Positions 1 through 9,213 are shown, counted from the first letter of the stretch. The stretch is DNA of 64,000 nucleotides from a bacterium (GCA_900299345.1 OMJM01000047.1:1-64000); one strand, 5' to 3'. Made by a program: numbers and translations. The notes: generated from the sequence alone by a model not told the origin.

Positions 1-1067
1 AAGAAGTAGCCCGGCTGCACGATCACGCCGCGATCGCGGACAAGTCGCACAGCCATCGCTTCGTCGTCTTTCACGCCGCGACAACGCACAGGAATACACC
101 ACCCACCTTGGGGCCATAACGGTTGCAACTCGGGATGGATGGCGGCCATCTCGCGCAAGGTTTGAAGATTCGCTTTCAACCGATTCCGGATTGGAGTCTG
201 GAATTCGGAGTGTCGACGCAATAAATCGACGCAAGCGATCTGGGGTGCAATTCCCACGCTGAGGTAGGCATCACTAATCCATTCCAGATGGGACTTGGCT
301 TGGGATTTTAACGCAGGATTTCCGCTAACGTGAATCCACGCCAGTTTGAGTTGGGGTAACCCCAGCAACTTGGAGAGGCCGTTCAACGTAAACACCAACG
401 GACCCATTGAATTCATAAAAGGTGTGTCCAGGTTTTCATGGATAAAATCCGCGAAGACTTCGTCTACAATCAAGGCCAGTCCATGCTTCTCCGCGAAGTC
501 CAAAAGATACCGGACATCCTCTTGGGAAAGAATGCTTCCGGTCGGATTGTTCGGCTGCACCATCACCAATGCCCGTGTTCTCTCGTTGACAACCGATTCA
601 ATGGCGGTGCGATCCAAGTTCCATGTTCCGGACATGAGTGGATAGGTTTCGATGTGGAGGTGTTCCAATCCCGCCAATGTTTCCAACAATGGGTAGGAGG
701 GACGTGGTACCAAAATCGTGTCACCGGGATCGCACAAAAGCTTGAAAAGATGCGAGTAAGCCTCGGAAGTTCCAGAGGTTAGAAAAAAGTCTGAGGGCTC
801 GACCGCAATTCTACGAATCGCATAATATTCCGTGATGGCCTGTCGAGCTTCAGCAAGCCCCTGTGGATTGGGTTGGTAGCTACGAACACCGGGTTGATCC
901 AGTAATCGCGTCCAATCTTCGGGATAATCCAACCCGCAGAGCGTGGGATTGGAGAGGGTGAGATCGAAGATCGGAAGTCCGGATCGCTTGCGTTCAGCAA
1001 TCGCCAAAGACAGGGGATTCGGTGAAAGCTCCTGATCCTGCCAGCGTTTGGAAAAACGGAAGGGCAA
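1..1067 (-). CDS. PLP-dependent class I/II aminotransferase (3' end outside window)
   Basis: Fold-type I aminotransferase; the amino donor and acceptor cannot be read from the sequence. I translated 355 codons down to the window edge. Visible are the PNNPTG motif at about residues 172-177, Asp202 in a VDE motif that should contact the pyridine nitrogen, and the Schiff-base Lys at about 233 in LSKLLGLPQLKLAW. In that last motif the usual Arg of the GLRLGW block is Lys. The start is TTG at 1067, chosen because GGAGG lies 8 nt upstream and the next residues (MPFRFSKRW) resemble family N-termini. It begins 21 nt after the metF stop on the same strand and is probably cotranscribed with it. The C-terminal few dozen residues are missing only because the window ends. 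Confidence 0.88.
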   Translation of the reverse strand, partial: MPFRFSKRWQDQELSPNPLSLAIAERKRSGLPIFDLTLSNPTLCGLDYPEDWTRLLDQPGVRSYQPNPQGLAEARQAITEYYAIRRIAVEPSDFFLTSGTSEAYSHLFKLLCDPGDTILVPRPSYPLLETLAGLEHLHIETYPLMSGTWNLDRTAIESVVNERTRALVMVQPNNPTGSILSQEDVRYLLDFAEKHGLALIVDEVFADFIHENLDTPFMNSMGPLVFTLNGLSKLLGLPQLKLAWIHVSGNPALKSQAKSHLEWISDAYLSVGIAPQIACVDLLRRHSEFQTPIRNRLKANLQTLREMAAIHPELQPLWPQGGWCIPVRCRGVKDDEAMAVRLVRDRGVIVQPGYF

Positions 1068-1088
1068 GAACGCACCCTCCAACGCCGC

Positions 1089-1964
1089 TCAGGGTACGCG
1101 GCGGGTGAGCACGCCGAGATCGCGAAGGTTGGCTGTAATCTGCACCACACTTTGATGTTTATTCAAGCAATAGAGATGTAATCCGGACACGCCATTATCA
1201 AGTAGTTCGCGGCATTGACGCGTCGCGTAATCCACACCCTTTTGCTGCGTATCCGTTCCGTCACCGAGAAATTTTACCAAGGCATCCGGAATCACACACC
1301 CCGACAGATCGCGAAAACGGGGGAGTTGAGTAATCTCCAACACCGGCATGACACCCGCGAGCAAAGGCATCGTGATGCCGATCTTCGCAGCTTCATCCCG
1401 GAAACGGAGGAAATTCCCATTGTCGAAAAAGAGCTGACTAACGGCAAAGTCCGCACCATTGTCCTGTTTGAGTTTGAGAAACGCCATGTCCGCTTCCAGC
1501 GTTTTGGCCTCGGGGTGTTTTTCCGGATAAAACGCGCAGCCCACGGTGAAGCTGAAATTTTCCTTGATGAAACGAATCAACTCCGTGGCGTGCTCGAAAC
1601 CATCGGGGTGGGGACGGAATGCCGTATCGCCTTTGGGAGGATCGCCGCGCAGCGCCAGCACATGGCGAATGCCTGCGTTCCATAGCGATTGGAGAATGCC
1701 GCGCAGTTCCTCACGGGAATGTCCGACGCACGTAAGATGCGCCATGGCCTCGATGCCGAGTTCCCCCTGTATGCGACCCACGATGTCCACCGTTTTGGAA
1801 CGTGTGGAACCACCCGCCCCATAAGTCACAGAAACGAAGTCCGGACCGAGTTTGGTCGTCTCAGCCAACGTACCGTACAACGTTGCCCAAGCCGCCGGGT
1901 TTTTGGGCGGGAAGAATTCGTACGACAGAGTGGGACCTTGCTTGAGTTTTTCAGCGATGGACAT
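1089..1964 (-). CDS. metF: 5,10-methylenetetrahydrofolate reductase
   Basis: Reduces 5,10-methylene-THF to 5-methyl-THF, the methyl donor for methionine synthesis, as a cytosolic FAD TIM barrel. The 291-residue length is normal for bacterial MetF. The N-terminal SYEFFPPK block contains the catalytic Glu (residue 16), followed by SVTYGAGGST and LALRGDPPKGD, which form the FAD/folate site. The frame stays open far upstream toward 2540, but homology begins at MSIAEKLKQGP, so ATG at 1964 is the start. No strong Shine-Dalgarno is visible. It diverges from the MauE/DoxX gene with only 36 bp between start codons, so both promoters must share or overlap that gap. Confidence 0.95.
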   Translation of the reverse strand: MSIAEKLKQGPTLSYEFFPPKNPAAWATLYGTLAETTKLGPDFVSVTYGAGGSTRSKTVDIVGRIQGELGIEAMAHLTCVGHSREELRGILQSLWNAGIRHVLALRGDPPKGDTAFRPHPDGFEHATELIRFIKENFSFTVGCAFYPEKHPEAKTLEADMAFLKLKQDNGADFAVSQLFFDNGNFLRFRDEAAKIGITMPLLAGVMPVLEITQLPRFRDLSGCVIPDALVKFLGDGTDTQQKGVDYATRQCRELLDNGVSGLHLYCLNKHQSVVQITANLRDLGVLTRRVP

Positions 1965-2000
1965 GGAAAGCAATTCTAACAACCTTGTATCTTTCCCGCC

Positions 2001-2702
2001 ATGCACAAAACCGTTCTTGCGGCCATGTTTCTGTTTGCGGCACTGCTGGGCGTGGGCAACAATCTGATCAATTCCAACAAAGTCCCATGGACAGGAAGCG
2101 CAGAAGTGCTGCCCAAACCCGAAGGCTGGCCAAGCCTGACGTTGGGACAGGGAATTTCCGGCGGAGCCAAGTTCGCGTGGCGCGAAGTGACACATAATCG
2201 GGTTCTCGTCGTCGGCGCCCTGCTGATTTTGTCCTTGTTGATCCGCATCTCCATGCGCCAGCGCAAACCGATTTCGGGGGGAATCATCTCGTGGCTGCGC
2301 ATCGCACTGGGGTTGATGTTTCTCGTCGCGGCCTATCCGAAATTTTCCGATCCCAAGGCGTTTGCCATGCTGGTGACTCAGTATCAGTTGCTTCCCGCAT
2401 TCGCCGTGAACCTGTTTTCCATCATGCTTCCCGCATTTGAAATCACCACAGGACTCGTCCTCATCCTGACGCCGTTTGAAAAAGAAGGCTCGGCGGCACT
2501 CTTGTTGCTGCTGTTGATGTTCATCGTCGCCCTTTCGCAAGCCATGTCGCGGGGACTGGGCATCGCCTGCGGCTGCTTCGATATCGAAGGCGCGGCGGAT
2601 GCACGTGAGACCTGGTTCGCGCTATTGCGTGACATCGTCCTACTGGCTCCCGTGACATGGATGTGGTTCAAAGCACAGCGCCGCTATCTGTGGCGTCTCT
2701 GA
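2001..2702 (+). CDS. MauE/DoxX-family membrane protein
   Basis: Integral membrane protein of 233 residues. After an N-terminal hydrophobic helix (about 4-22) and a short soluble stretch comes a four-helix DoxX/MauE-like bundle, including WLRIALGLMFLVAAYPKF and LLLLLLMFIVALSQAM. The conserved GIACGCFD motif near residue 190 is typical of MauE and related DoxX proteins, which are linked to periplasmic thiol redox or electron-transfer accessory roles. No methylamine dehydrogenase genes are nearby, so a true MauE role is unlikely. The start ATG lies 36 bp from the divergent metF start. Confidence 0.78.
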   Translation: MHKTVLAAMFLFAALLGVGNNLINSNKVPWTGSAEVLPKPEGWPSLTLGQGISGGAKFAWREVTHNRVLVVGALLILSLLIRISMRQRKPISGGIISWLRIALGLMFLVAAYPKFSDPKAFAMLVTQYQLLPAFAVNLFSIMLPAFEITTGLVLILTPFEKEGSAALLLLLLMFIVALSQAMSRGLGIACGCFDIEGAADARETWFALLRDIVLLAPVTWMWFKAQRRYLWRL

Positions 2703-2730
2703 TTCATCAGTCATAATCGGGGTCGTTTTC

Positions 2731-3165
2731 TTGCCCGCCCAATCCGACCGTCTATTTGATCCGGTGCGCCGCAAATCCGTAGCGGCCAAACCCGAAGAAA
2801 AAATCCGACAGGCTCTAACTCGTTGGTTGTTGGAAAACCTGAAAGTTCCGCCGCGTCTTGCCTCCGTCGAATACTCTCTTTCGGCTTTGGATCCCTCCAG
2901 CCGCAAACGCGCGGATATCGTGGTCTGGCAGCCGGGTAGCAGGGACGGTGGCTTGCGGCCGTGGTTGTTGGCGGAATGCAAGGCTCCGGGGATTTCCCTC
3001 GATGACCGCGTGGCGGATCAGGTGCGGCGGTATGCCGAGAAAATCCATGCGGAGTTTGTGTTGATTACAAATGGAGAGTTGACGCGGTATTTCAGGCTGG
3101 GGCAGGGGAGGTATGAGGAAATAGAACGACTTCCATCATTCTCTTCCATCAAGAACGTCAATTAA
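2731..3165 (+). CDS. Stand-alone HsdR-N-type (PD-(D/E)XK) nuclease-like protein
   Basis: The 144-residue protein matches the N-terminal domain of type I restriction HsdR subunits (HSDR_N_2-like). RADIVVWQ supplies the Asp and LLAECKAP the E-x-K of the PD-(D/E)XK core, followed by QVRRYAEKI and FVLITNGE, as in the family. No HsdR helicase, HsdM or HsdS gene is adjacent. Such short proteins are frequent in FCB bacteria and their function is not established. The TTG start at 2731 is the best available; no clear ribosome site precedes it. Catalytic activity is inferred only from the motif. Confidence 0.75.
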   Translation: MPAQSDRLFDPVRRKSVAAKPEEKIRQALTRWLLENLKVPPRLASVEYSLSALDPSSRKRADIVVWQPGSRDGGLRPWLLAECKAPGISLDDRVADQVRRYAEKIHAEFVLITNGELTRYFRLGQGRYEEIERLPSFSSIKNVN

Positions 3166-3233
3166 AGATCCTTCTGCATCAACACCGTGGGAAATCTGAC
3201 CCCTTTTATTTCTGTGGGCATTATATTCCCCAC

Positions 3234-4352
3234 ATGCTCCGCTTCTCTTCCCGGACTCTTGTCCCGACCATCCTATCCGTCCTAGCCCTGCTGAATGCCG
3301 GTATGGCTTGGGGCCAGAACAAAACCGCAACCCAGCTGCAGGCTATGTTCCAAGCGCGGACGTTCACTTCGTCCCAAATCACGATGGTCTATCGCCTTTA
3401 CGTGCCCACCAACTACAATGCCGCGCTGAAGTACCCCATCGTGGTGGCGCTTCACGGCGTTGGGGAGCGTGGAAACAACAACGTCAACCAGTTGACTGCG
3501 GAGGAACTGGCGCAGCCTTGGGTGCGTGACAGCGTGCAGGCCAAGCATCCACATTTTGTGATGATCCCGCAATGCCCGTCCACCAACAACCAATACTGGT
3601 GGCCATGGCCCAACTGGCCCGGAAGTTGGAACGGAACCTGGAGCGGGACGCGCAGCATCGCCAACGCCGCCATCGTGCAAATCCTCGACTCGTTGAAGCG
3701 GGAGTTTTCTTTGGACACCACCCGTTTCTACGTGGCTGGCCTCTCCATGGGTGGATTCGGGAGCTTCGAACTAATGAAATGGAATCCCACGCTGTTCGCC
3801 GCGGCCGTGCCCACGGCTGGTGGAAGTGACACAGCACCCAGCGCCATCTCCAATCTGGCGCTCACACCGTTCTGGGCTTTCCACGGTGCGGCCGATCCCA
3901 CCATTAACGTGGATCGCGGTTCCCGGGCTGTTGTAAGACTGGTCTCACTTCAGCTCGGCAAGCCCTTTGTCCGTTTCGTCAGCTCCGCCAACATGGTAAA
4001 CCCAACCGCGATCTCAGTGGATTCGCTACGCAAGGCCGTTTATGGAGGAGCCGACTTCCTCTACTCGGAGATTACGGGTGGGGTCCACAATTCCGGCTGG
4101 CTTGAAGCGTGGAGGCACCCGATGTTGACCGACTGGGTATTCTCGAAACAAAAGATTGGTGGCGTCAGCACTTCGATCCGCGCAACTCCACAGATGCATT
4201 CATCAAGTGACGGGACTCGCATCCGACTGGTGGCATCTCCGCATGGCGTGCTGCTGGAAAGCCGTGCAAGTGACGGCCGCTTTCTCCTGCACACGCTTGA
4301 TGGAAAGCGCTATGTGGACACACGAACCATTCCGAAGCAAATGACGCCTTAG
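3234..4352 (+). CDS. Secreted CE1/PHB-depolymerase-like esterase
   Basis: Predicted exported alpha/beta-hydrolase of 372 residues. A signal peptide (about 1-27, ending AWGQ) precedes the fold. The oxyanion region is VVALHGVGERG, the nucleophile Ser lies in GLSMGGFGSFE (about residue 170), the acid is probably Asp in HGAADPTI and the catalytic His is in GGVHNSGW. The closest families are PHB-depolymerase/feruloyl-esterase-like proteins of secreted polysaccharide degraders; the substrate is unknown. About 55 C-terminal residues beyond the fold (from about 317) include LLHTLDGKRYVDTR and look like an appended beta module of a secretion or anchoring type. The gene is convergent with the rlmI-like gene, 15 bp away. 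Confidence 0.85.
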   Translation: MLRFSSRTLVPTILSVLALLNAGMAWGQNKTATQLQAMFQARTFTSSQITMVYRLYVPTNYNAALKYPIVVALHGVGERGNNNVNQLTAEELAQPWVRDSVQAKHPHFVMIPQCPSTNNQYWWPWPNWPGSWNGTWSGTRSIANAAIVQILDSLKREFSLDTTRFYVAGLSMGGFGSFELMKWNPTLFAAAVPTAGGSDTAPSAISNLALTPFWAFHGAADPTINVDRGSRAVVRLVSLQLGKPFVRFVSSANMVNPTAISVDSLRKAVYGGADFLYSEITGGVHNSGWLEAWRHPMLTDWVFSKQKIGGVSTSIRATPQMHSSSDGTRIRLVASPHGVLLESRASDGRFLLHTLDGKRYVDTRTIPKQMTP

Positions 4353-4367
4353 GCGCCCCTCTCGATT

Positions 4368-5546
4368 TTATCCGTTCTTCTGCACCACCACGAACTTGAG
4401 ATACCGCCCCTCTGGAAATGACAGGTTGTAGGGATGATCAAACGGTTGATCCTTGATCTCCAAAACCTTCAGATTGCATCCCGCATTCACACTGCTCTGG
4501 TGTAGAATCTTCAGGAACGTCAAAGGATCGATGTGTGATGTGCACGAGGCGCTCACCAGAATTCCGTCATCAGGAAGGGCCTGCAAGGCCTGAGTGTTGA
4601 TCGTTGTATAAGCCTTGATGGCGTTCTTCACCTGCATCCTGCTCTTGGCGAACGACGGGGGATCGAGCACAATACAATCGAACTCTCCCTTGGCCAGCTT
4701 CGGCAAGGCCTCGAAAGCATCCTGAACGCGGAAGTCTTCATCAGGAAAACGAAAACCGTTCAGTTCCAGATTGCGACGGCACATTGCAATGGCCGGAGCC
4801 GATGCGTCGAGACTGACCACGCGTTTGGCCGATGAGGCCGCATAGACGGAAAACCCGCCTGTGTAGCAGAAGACGTTCAGCAGCGAACGCCCGGCGCTCC
4901 AACGCCGCAAGGAAAGACGATTCTCCCGTTGATCGAGAAAAAATCCAGTCTTCTGACCGCGCAACACATCCACCCAAAACCGGCAACCATTCTCTCTGAT
5001 TTCCAACTCCTCGGGAGCCTTTCCATGCAAAACACCGACCGGAGCATTTTCCAAACCTTCATGTCGCCGACCCGCGAGATCGCTGCGTTCGACAATGGCG
5101 GCAGGGGAAAAGACTTCCTGCAACGCCGCAACTACAGGTTGCCGCAATCGATCCATACCCATGGTGTGGAACTGAACCACCAGCACCCCGGCGTAATTGT
5201 CCACCACCAGTCCCGGACAATGGTCAGCTTCCCCGAACACCACACGGTAAGCATTGGTATCGGCAGAGAGCCATGATTCACGGCCTTTTTTCAATTTCGC
5301 AAAGCGCCGGACAAAGAAATCTCGATCGATGGCTTCGTCGCGATTCGACAGCATCCGAACCGCGATGTCGGTACGAGAGTTGTAATAGCCTGTGCCCAGC
5401 CTTTCCGTTCCGCAGACCAAGGAAACCAGTGAACCGTCCGCGACCTTGGGACGTTCGGACAATGCCCCGGAAAAAATCCAGGGATGGCCTGATAAAACGC
5501 TTTTTTTGCGTTCGGGTCGGATTCGAGCTTCGGGGTATGATGACAT
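4368..5546 (-). CDS. rlmI: PUA-domain SAM-dependent rRNA methyltransferase (RlmI/RlmK type)
   Basis: Likely makes 5-methylcytosine in 23S rRNA. The 392-residue protein has an N-terminal PUA domain (about 1-75, SGHPWIFSGAL), a middle EEHEE-type region and a C-terminal Rossmann methyltransferase. The SAM-binding block is LLNVFCYTGGFSVYA, the substrate motif is VLDPPSFAKS, and a Cys in SASCTSHI matches the family's second conserved Cys. The ATG at 5546 opens directly into the PUA domain. The family is certain; the exact position methylated is inferred from RlmI of E. coli. Confidence 0.9.
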   Translation of the reverse strand: MSSYPEARIRPERKKSVLSGHPWIFSGALSERPKVADGSLVSLVCGTERLGTGYYNSRTDIAVRMLSNRDEAIDRDFFVRRFAKLKKGRESWLSADTNAYRVVFGEADHCPGLVVDNYAGVLVVQFHTMGMDRLRQPVVAALQEVFSPAAIVERSDLAGRRHEGLENAPVGVLHGKAPEELEIRENGCRFWVDVLRGQKTGFFLDQRENRLSLRRWSAGRSLLNVFCYTGGFSVYAASSAKRVVSLDASAPAIAMCRRNLELNGFRFPDEDFRVQDAFEALPKLAKGEFDCIVLDPPSFAKSRMQVKNAIKAYTTINTQALQALPDDGILVSASCTSHIDPLTFLKILHQSSVNAGCNLKVLEIKDQPFDHPYNLSFPEGRYLKFVVVQKNG

Positions 5547-5634
5547 GAGGGGAAAGGTAAAATGCCGTCTTTTGAAGCGCAGTTGCAGTTGCTACGGGGT
5601 ATATTTATCGCGTATACAGGGGGAGGGAGAATCC

Positions 5635-7371
5635 ATGAAACAATTTTCGCTTACGGTCGCTTTGTCCGCAATTCTCGGTTTGGGTCTCGCGCTTGCTCAG
5701 GATCCTCCCAACAGCCAATACAGTCCGACGGTGTTGCTTCGCAACCTCAAGGACCCCACCAGCATTGCTTTCCGTCCCGACGGCAAGATTTACCTCACAC
5801 TCAAGGCCGGAACGATTACCCTCTACGATCCCGTCAGCAAGACAAGCACCACCGCTGCCACGCTGACAACTCCCCATCTCCGCGAAGACGGCCTGCACCG
5901 GATCGTGGTCGATCCGAACTTTGCCACCAACCGCTGGGTTTACGTGTACATGTCCGAAATCTCGCCCGGCGACACCGCCAACGTCGTAGCGCGATACCAA
6001 ACCGACTCCGTCAGTGGCGCCTTGATCACCGGTTCGCGTGCGACCTTACTCAAAGTGCCTTACACCATGAATTCCAGCACTGCAGAGCACAACACAGGCA
6101 CGTTGGATTTCGGCCCGGGGGGTTATCTGTACGTCGGCCTGCCGGACAACACTCAGAACATCTTCAGTGGAACGGGCGCGGGTTACGCGCCGCGCGATAC
6201 AAACCGTCTGCTATACGACGCCCAACGCAGTGCTGCCAACACCAATGATCTGCGCGGAAAAATTCTGCGCATCAAACCCGAGGCGAACGGGACTTACTCC
6301 ATCCCCGCTGGCAATCTCAAGGACTCGATTAACAACCTGACCTTCAACCCAAACTGGAAGACGAGCGAAGACGACATTTCCAAGGTGCGCCCGGAGGTTT
6401 TCGTCATGGGTCTTCGTCATCCTTTTCGCATCACGGTGGACGCACAAACAGGTTGGCTGTTCTGGGCCGAACCGGGCCCCAACGCCTCGGCGGACAACGC
6501 CTCGCAAGGTCCACGCGGATATGAAATCGTCGCTCTGGCAAAAGGTCCGGGCAATTACGGCTGGCCCTATTGCCGGGCAAACCCGAATGTGATTCAAAAG
6601 CCCGGCACCGTGACCGGCCCCTTCTGCTACACCGAGTACAACTACTCAGGAGCCGGCACGGGTGGAGCCATGTACGTCCCGACCGCGCTTCGCAACAAGT
6701 CGAAAAACAACACCGGCATCGTCAATCTGCCTCCCATGCGACCCGCGTCGGTGTGGTATCCCTACAATGCCACGGGCACCGCATTTCCGATATTCGGAAG
6801 CGGTAACGGTTCCAATGCCGGAATGTTGGGCCCTTTGTACCACTACAACGCCTCGCTGCCGTCTTCCCGGCTGCCGGCCGTGTTCGACAATCACCTTTTC
6901 GTCGTCGAATGGAATCGCAACCTGCTCTACGTCGCCAAACTCGACGCGGCCGGTGGCGTGCAGGAAGTGCGCGCCTTCCGCGATGTAGCCGGCGCCAGAG
7001 ACACCGTAGTGAACGGCCCCATTGACATCAAGATCGGTCCTGATGGCGCGCTGTACTTCGTCAATTGGGGTAGCAGTACGTATCCGACAAACTCCGGTTC
7101 TCCAGGCAGCCTGGTCCGGCTCGCGTACACGGGAGTTCAGACAGCGGTTTCACCGCAGTATCATGCCGCACATTTGCCAACATCCCGCTTCGAAGTTCTA
7201 GGTTCCGGTATGCCCATCATATTGCCTGCGGGGGCCATTGGTCTGGAATGCTTTGACCTGAAGGGGAGCAAAGTCTGGAGTTACCGCCGCACTGATGCAA
7301 CCAACATTGAAAATGTGCAGCCGCCTTCCGGTTTGAATGGCGTGTTGCGTGTTCGGTGGATTCCAGAATAA
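5635..7371 (+). CDS. Secreted PQQ-type glucose/sorbosone dehydrogenase-like beta-propeller
   Basis: Exported six-bladed propeller of 578 residues, related to soluble aldose sugar dehydrogenases. After the signal peptide (about 1-22, LALAQ) come the family blocks TSIAFRPDGKIYLT, DGLHRIVVDPNF, DLRGKILRIKPE, VMGLRHPFRITVD, GYEIVALAKGPGNYGWPYC and IGPDGALYFVNWGSS. The frame is open upstream to 5392, but that part overlaps the rlmI-like gene. The ATG at 5635 has a strong purine-rich ribosome site (GGGAGGGAGA) and starts the signal peptide. About 60 extra C-terminal residues (LECFDLKGSKVWSYRRTD ... GVLRVRW) resemble sorting-type beta modules. Whether it binds PQQ or oxidises a sugar is not shown. 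Confidence 0.87.
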   Translation: MKQFSLTVALSAILGLGLALAQDPPNSQYSPTVLLRNLKDPTSIAFRPDGKIYLTLKAGTITLYDPVSKTSTTAATLTTPHLREDGLHRIVVDPNFATNRWVYVYMSEISPGDTANVVARYQTDSVSGALITGSRATLLKVPYTMNSSTAEHNTGTLDFGPGGYLYVGLPDNTQNIFSGTGAGYAPRDTNRLLYDAQRSAANTNDLRGKILRIKPEANGTYSIPAGNLKDSINNLTFNPNWKTSEDDISKVRPEVFVMGLRHPFRITVDAQTGWLFWAEPGPNASADNASQGPRGYEIVALAKGPGNYGWPYCRANPNVIQKPGTVTGPFCYTEYNYSGAGTGGAMYVPTALRNKSKNNTGIVNLPPMRPASVWYPYNATGTAFPIFGSGNGSNAGMLGPLYHYNASLPSSRLPAVFDNHLFVVEWNRNLLYVAKLDAAGGVQEVRAFRDVAGARDTVVNGPIDIKIGPDGALYFVNWGSSTYPTNSGSPGSLVRLAYTGVQTAVSPQYHAAHLPTSRFEVLGSGMPIILPAGAIGLECFDLKGSKVWSYRRTDATNIENVQPPSGLNGVLRVRWIPE

Positions 7372-7393
7372 TCGCGCTTAAAAGGAGAGATTC

Positions 7394-8422
7394 ATGATAT
7401 CCACACGGATACTTTTATCGGTATGTCTGCTTGCCATTGGAAGCTTTGCCCAACAAAGTTGGACCCAAAGAAATCCGGGCACTGTACAACCCCTGCAAGG
7501 AGTGGCCTGGATGGGAACACAATTGGTGGCAGTGGGTAATCGGGGTACGGTACTCACTTCTCCAGATGCCATTACTTGGACCTCTAGAAGCCCTGGCACG
7601 AGCAGGGGTCTTCTTGGTGTGGCTTGGAATGGATCTTTACTGGTCGCAGTGGGGGACTCGGGAACCATCCTGACTTCCGCGAATGGCATCAATTGGACCG
7701 CTCGTTCCTCTACGGCTACGGCAGCAGGCACTTCCATCATGGGAGTAACCTGGGCCGGGAGCCGCTGGGTCATGACATCCTTTGATACCCTTCGGACTTC
7801 ACAAGACGGCACCAACTGGACGACAGTCAAATCGATTCCAACATCCAATTGCTATTCCGTGGCATGGACCGGAACGCAGTGGGTCGCAGTGGGACGCGCC
7901 TCCAAAGTCCTGCGTACTTCCGACAACGGAGCGACATGGGGATCCGTGAGTGGAATTTCGGGCAACCGGGATCTATACAGTGTCATGTGGACGGGTTCCC
8001 AATTGGTAGCTGTGGGAGCATCGGGGCTGATCCTGACGTCTCCCGACGGTAGCGTATGGGCAGAAAGAAACTCCGGCACCACCCAAACTTTGTACGGCGT
8101 TACAGGAAGCAGCTCGCAATTGGTGGCCATGGGCACCGGCGTATTGCTGACGTCCACGGATGGCATCACATGGATACAAAGAGTGTCAACCGCTTCATTG
8201 TTGCTTGCCGGGGGAGCTCCAACAGGGAGTCAGTTTGTGGTAGTTGGCTCGGATGGCGGCAACACAGGCACCGTCTTCACCGCTCCCCAAAGCGGCACTG
8301 GCATTCTGCTTCAATGGAAAACAGGACATTCGCCTGCCTGGCATTCTCCCGGAGCCTATATGCTTCTGAAAGGGATTTACTCCGCAGACGGTCGTAAGCC
8401 CACACTAGGGTTTCCGCGTTGA
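7394..8422 (+). CDS. Secreted beta-propeller repeat protein (Ycf48/BNR-like)
   Basis: Exported protein of 342 residues with signal peptide MISTRILLSVCLLAIGSFAQ. The body consists of roughly 45-residue repeats of the pattern LYGVAWTGTQLVAVG...GTVLTSPDGITWTxR, at least six of them, which should form a propeller like sialidase/Ycf48 families. Repeat proteins of this kind often bind ligands or act in assembly; nothing here identifies a catalytic site. It follows the sugar-dehydrogenase-like gene by 22 bp with its own strong site (AAAGGAGAG), so the two are likely cotranscribed. The last 40 residues diverge from the repeat and may be a degenerate sorting module. Confidence 0.75.
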   Translation: MISTRILLSVCLLAIGSFAQQSWTQRNPGTVQPLQGVAWMGTQLVAVGNRGTVLTSPDAITWTSRSPGTSRGLLGVAWNGSLLVAVGDSGTILTSANGINWTARSSTATAAGTSIMGVTWAGSRWVMTSFDTLRTSQDGTNWTTVKSIPTSNCYSVAWTGTQWVAVGRASKVLRTSDNGATWGSVSGISGNRDLYSVMWTGSQLVAVGASGLILTSPDGSVWAERNSGTTQTLYGVTGSSSQLVAMGTGVLLTSTDGITWIQRVSTASLLLAGGAPTGSQFVVVGSDGGNTGTVFTAPQSGTGILLQWKTGHSPAWHSPGAYMLLKGIYSADGRKPTLGFPR

Positions 8423-8523
8423 AAGCTCGGTTTCTTTCCCGTCCATGGAGTGTTCCGGACGATCCGGAGTAGCTATCTTATCCTCGCTAAATACCCACAA
8501 GTTCAAGTAAAAAGCGAGGTTTC

Positions 8524-9213
8524 GTGCGCAATGTAGCGCTGATGTTTGGATTGTGTACCGCCCTCACGTTTGGCGGAGAACAATTGGCGTTCAAGGGTTT
8601 CGGAGAGGAATTCAAACCCGCACCCATGCCTGTGGTGTGGAACGCTCCTGATAATCCGGTGTTTTACGATCATGGCCTGATGCTCAAGCAATATGGTTTT
8701 GGTGTTCTGGGAAGTGCCGTGGCGGGAATGCTGGGATTCTATATCGGCAACGCCTTTGAAAGCGCCATCTTCCACAGCGATGCCCATCAAGGCTATCTGA
8801 GTTTCACCGGCATCCGCTTCGAATACAAACGCGGCCCCTTCTGGGGCGGGGGAACGGGAATGCTCGGTGGCAGCATTCTCACCTCCTATTTCATCGGAGA
8901 ATCGGACGAGGAGCAGGGAAGCATTTTCTGGACCATCGTCGGTGGAACCGCCACATCTGCCGCCGCATTTGCTCTGGCTGATTGGGCGGGAGTTCAAAAG
9001 GAACGCGGGCTCGTAGCCTTCATCCCCTTGCTTACGGTTCCCACCACGGGCGCCGTCGCTGGTTATCACATCTCACGCTGGTTCAACGATAAGAAGCGCC
9101 GCAAGATTACGGAACCCGCTTCCGGAGCCTTGCTGTTGCCACCCCGTCTCGGATTCGCGCCGCAGCCGGATGGATTGGCCCTGAAACTCGATGCCGTGAA
9201 CGTTCGTTTCTGA
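8524..9213 (+). CDS. Unknown glycine-rich membrane protein
   Basis: Not recognised. The 229-residue protein starts at GTG 8524 (GAGG lies just upstream) with a signal-like segment VRNVALMFGLCTALTFG. Four further Gly/Ala-rich hydrophobic stretches follow, including FGVLGSAVAGMLGFYIGN, GGGTGMLGGSILTSYFIG and IVGGTATSAAAFALADWAG. They resemble Gly-zipper membrane segments or the strands and helices of small envelope proteins. It ends 4 bp before prc and is probably cotranscribed with it, which suggests an envelope role by association only. Confidence 0.65.
   Translation: MRNVALMFGLCTALTFGGEQLAFKGFGEEFKPAPMPVVWNAPDNPVFYDHGLMLKQYGFGVLGSAVAGMLGFYIGNAFESAIFHSDAHQGYLSFTGIRFEYKRGPFWGGGTGMLGGSILTSYFIGESDEEQGSIFWTIVGGTATSAAAFALADWAGVQKERGLVAFIPLLTVPTTGAVAGYHISRWFNDKKRRKITEPASGALLLPPRLGFAPQPDGLALKLDAVNVRF

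Noticed and set aside
1965..2540. N-terminal extension of metF to 2540
   Set aside because: The extension is Gln/His/Asp-rich and antisense to the MauE/DoxX gene; MetF homology starts at 1964.
3195..3233. TATATT six bases before the esterase ATG as a leaderless promoter
   Set aside because: No matching -35 box at 16-18 bp spacing; a single AT-rich hexamer is weak evidence.
5583..5618. TTGCTA/TATACA promoter before the sugar-dehydrogenase-like gene
   Set aside because: The spacing is acceptable (18 bp), but the start would fall inside the ribosome site, and alternative boxes fit equally well.
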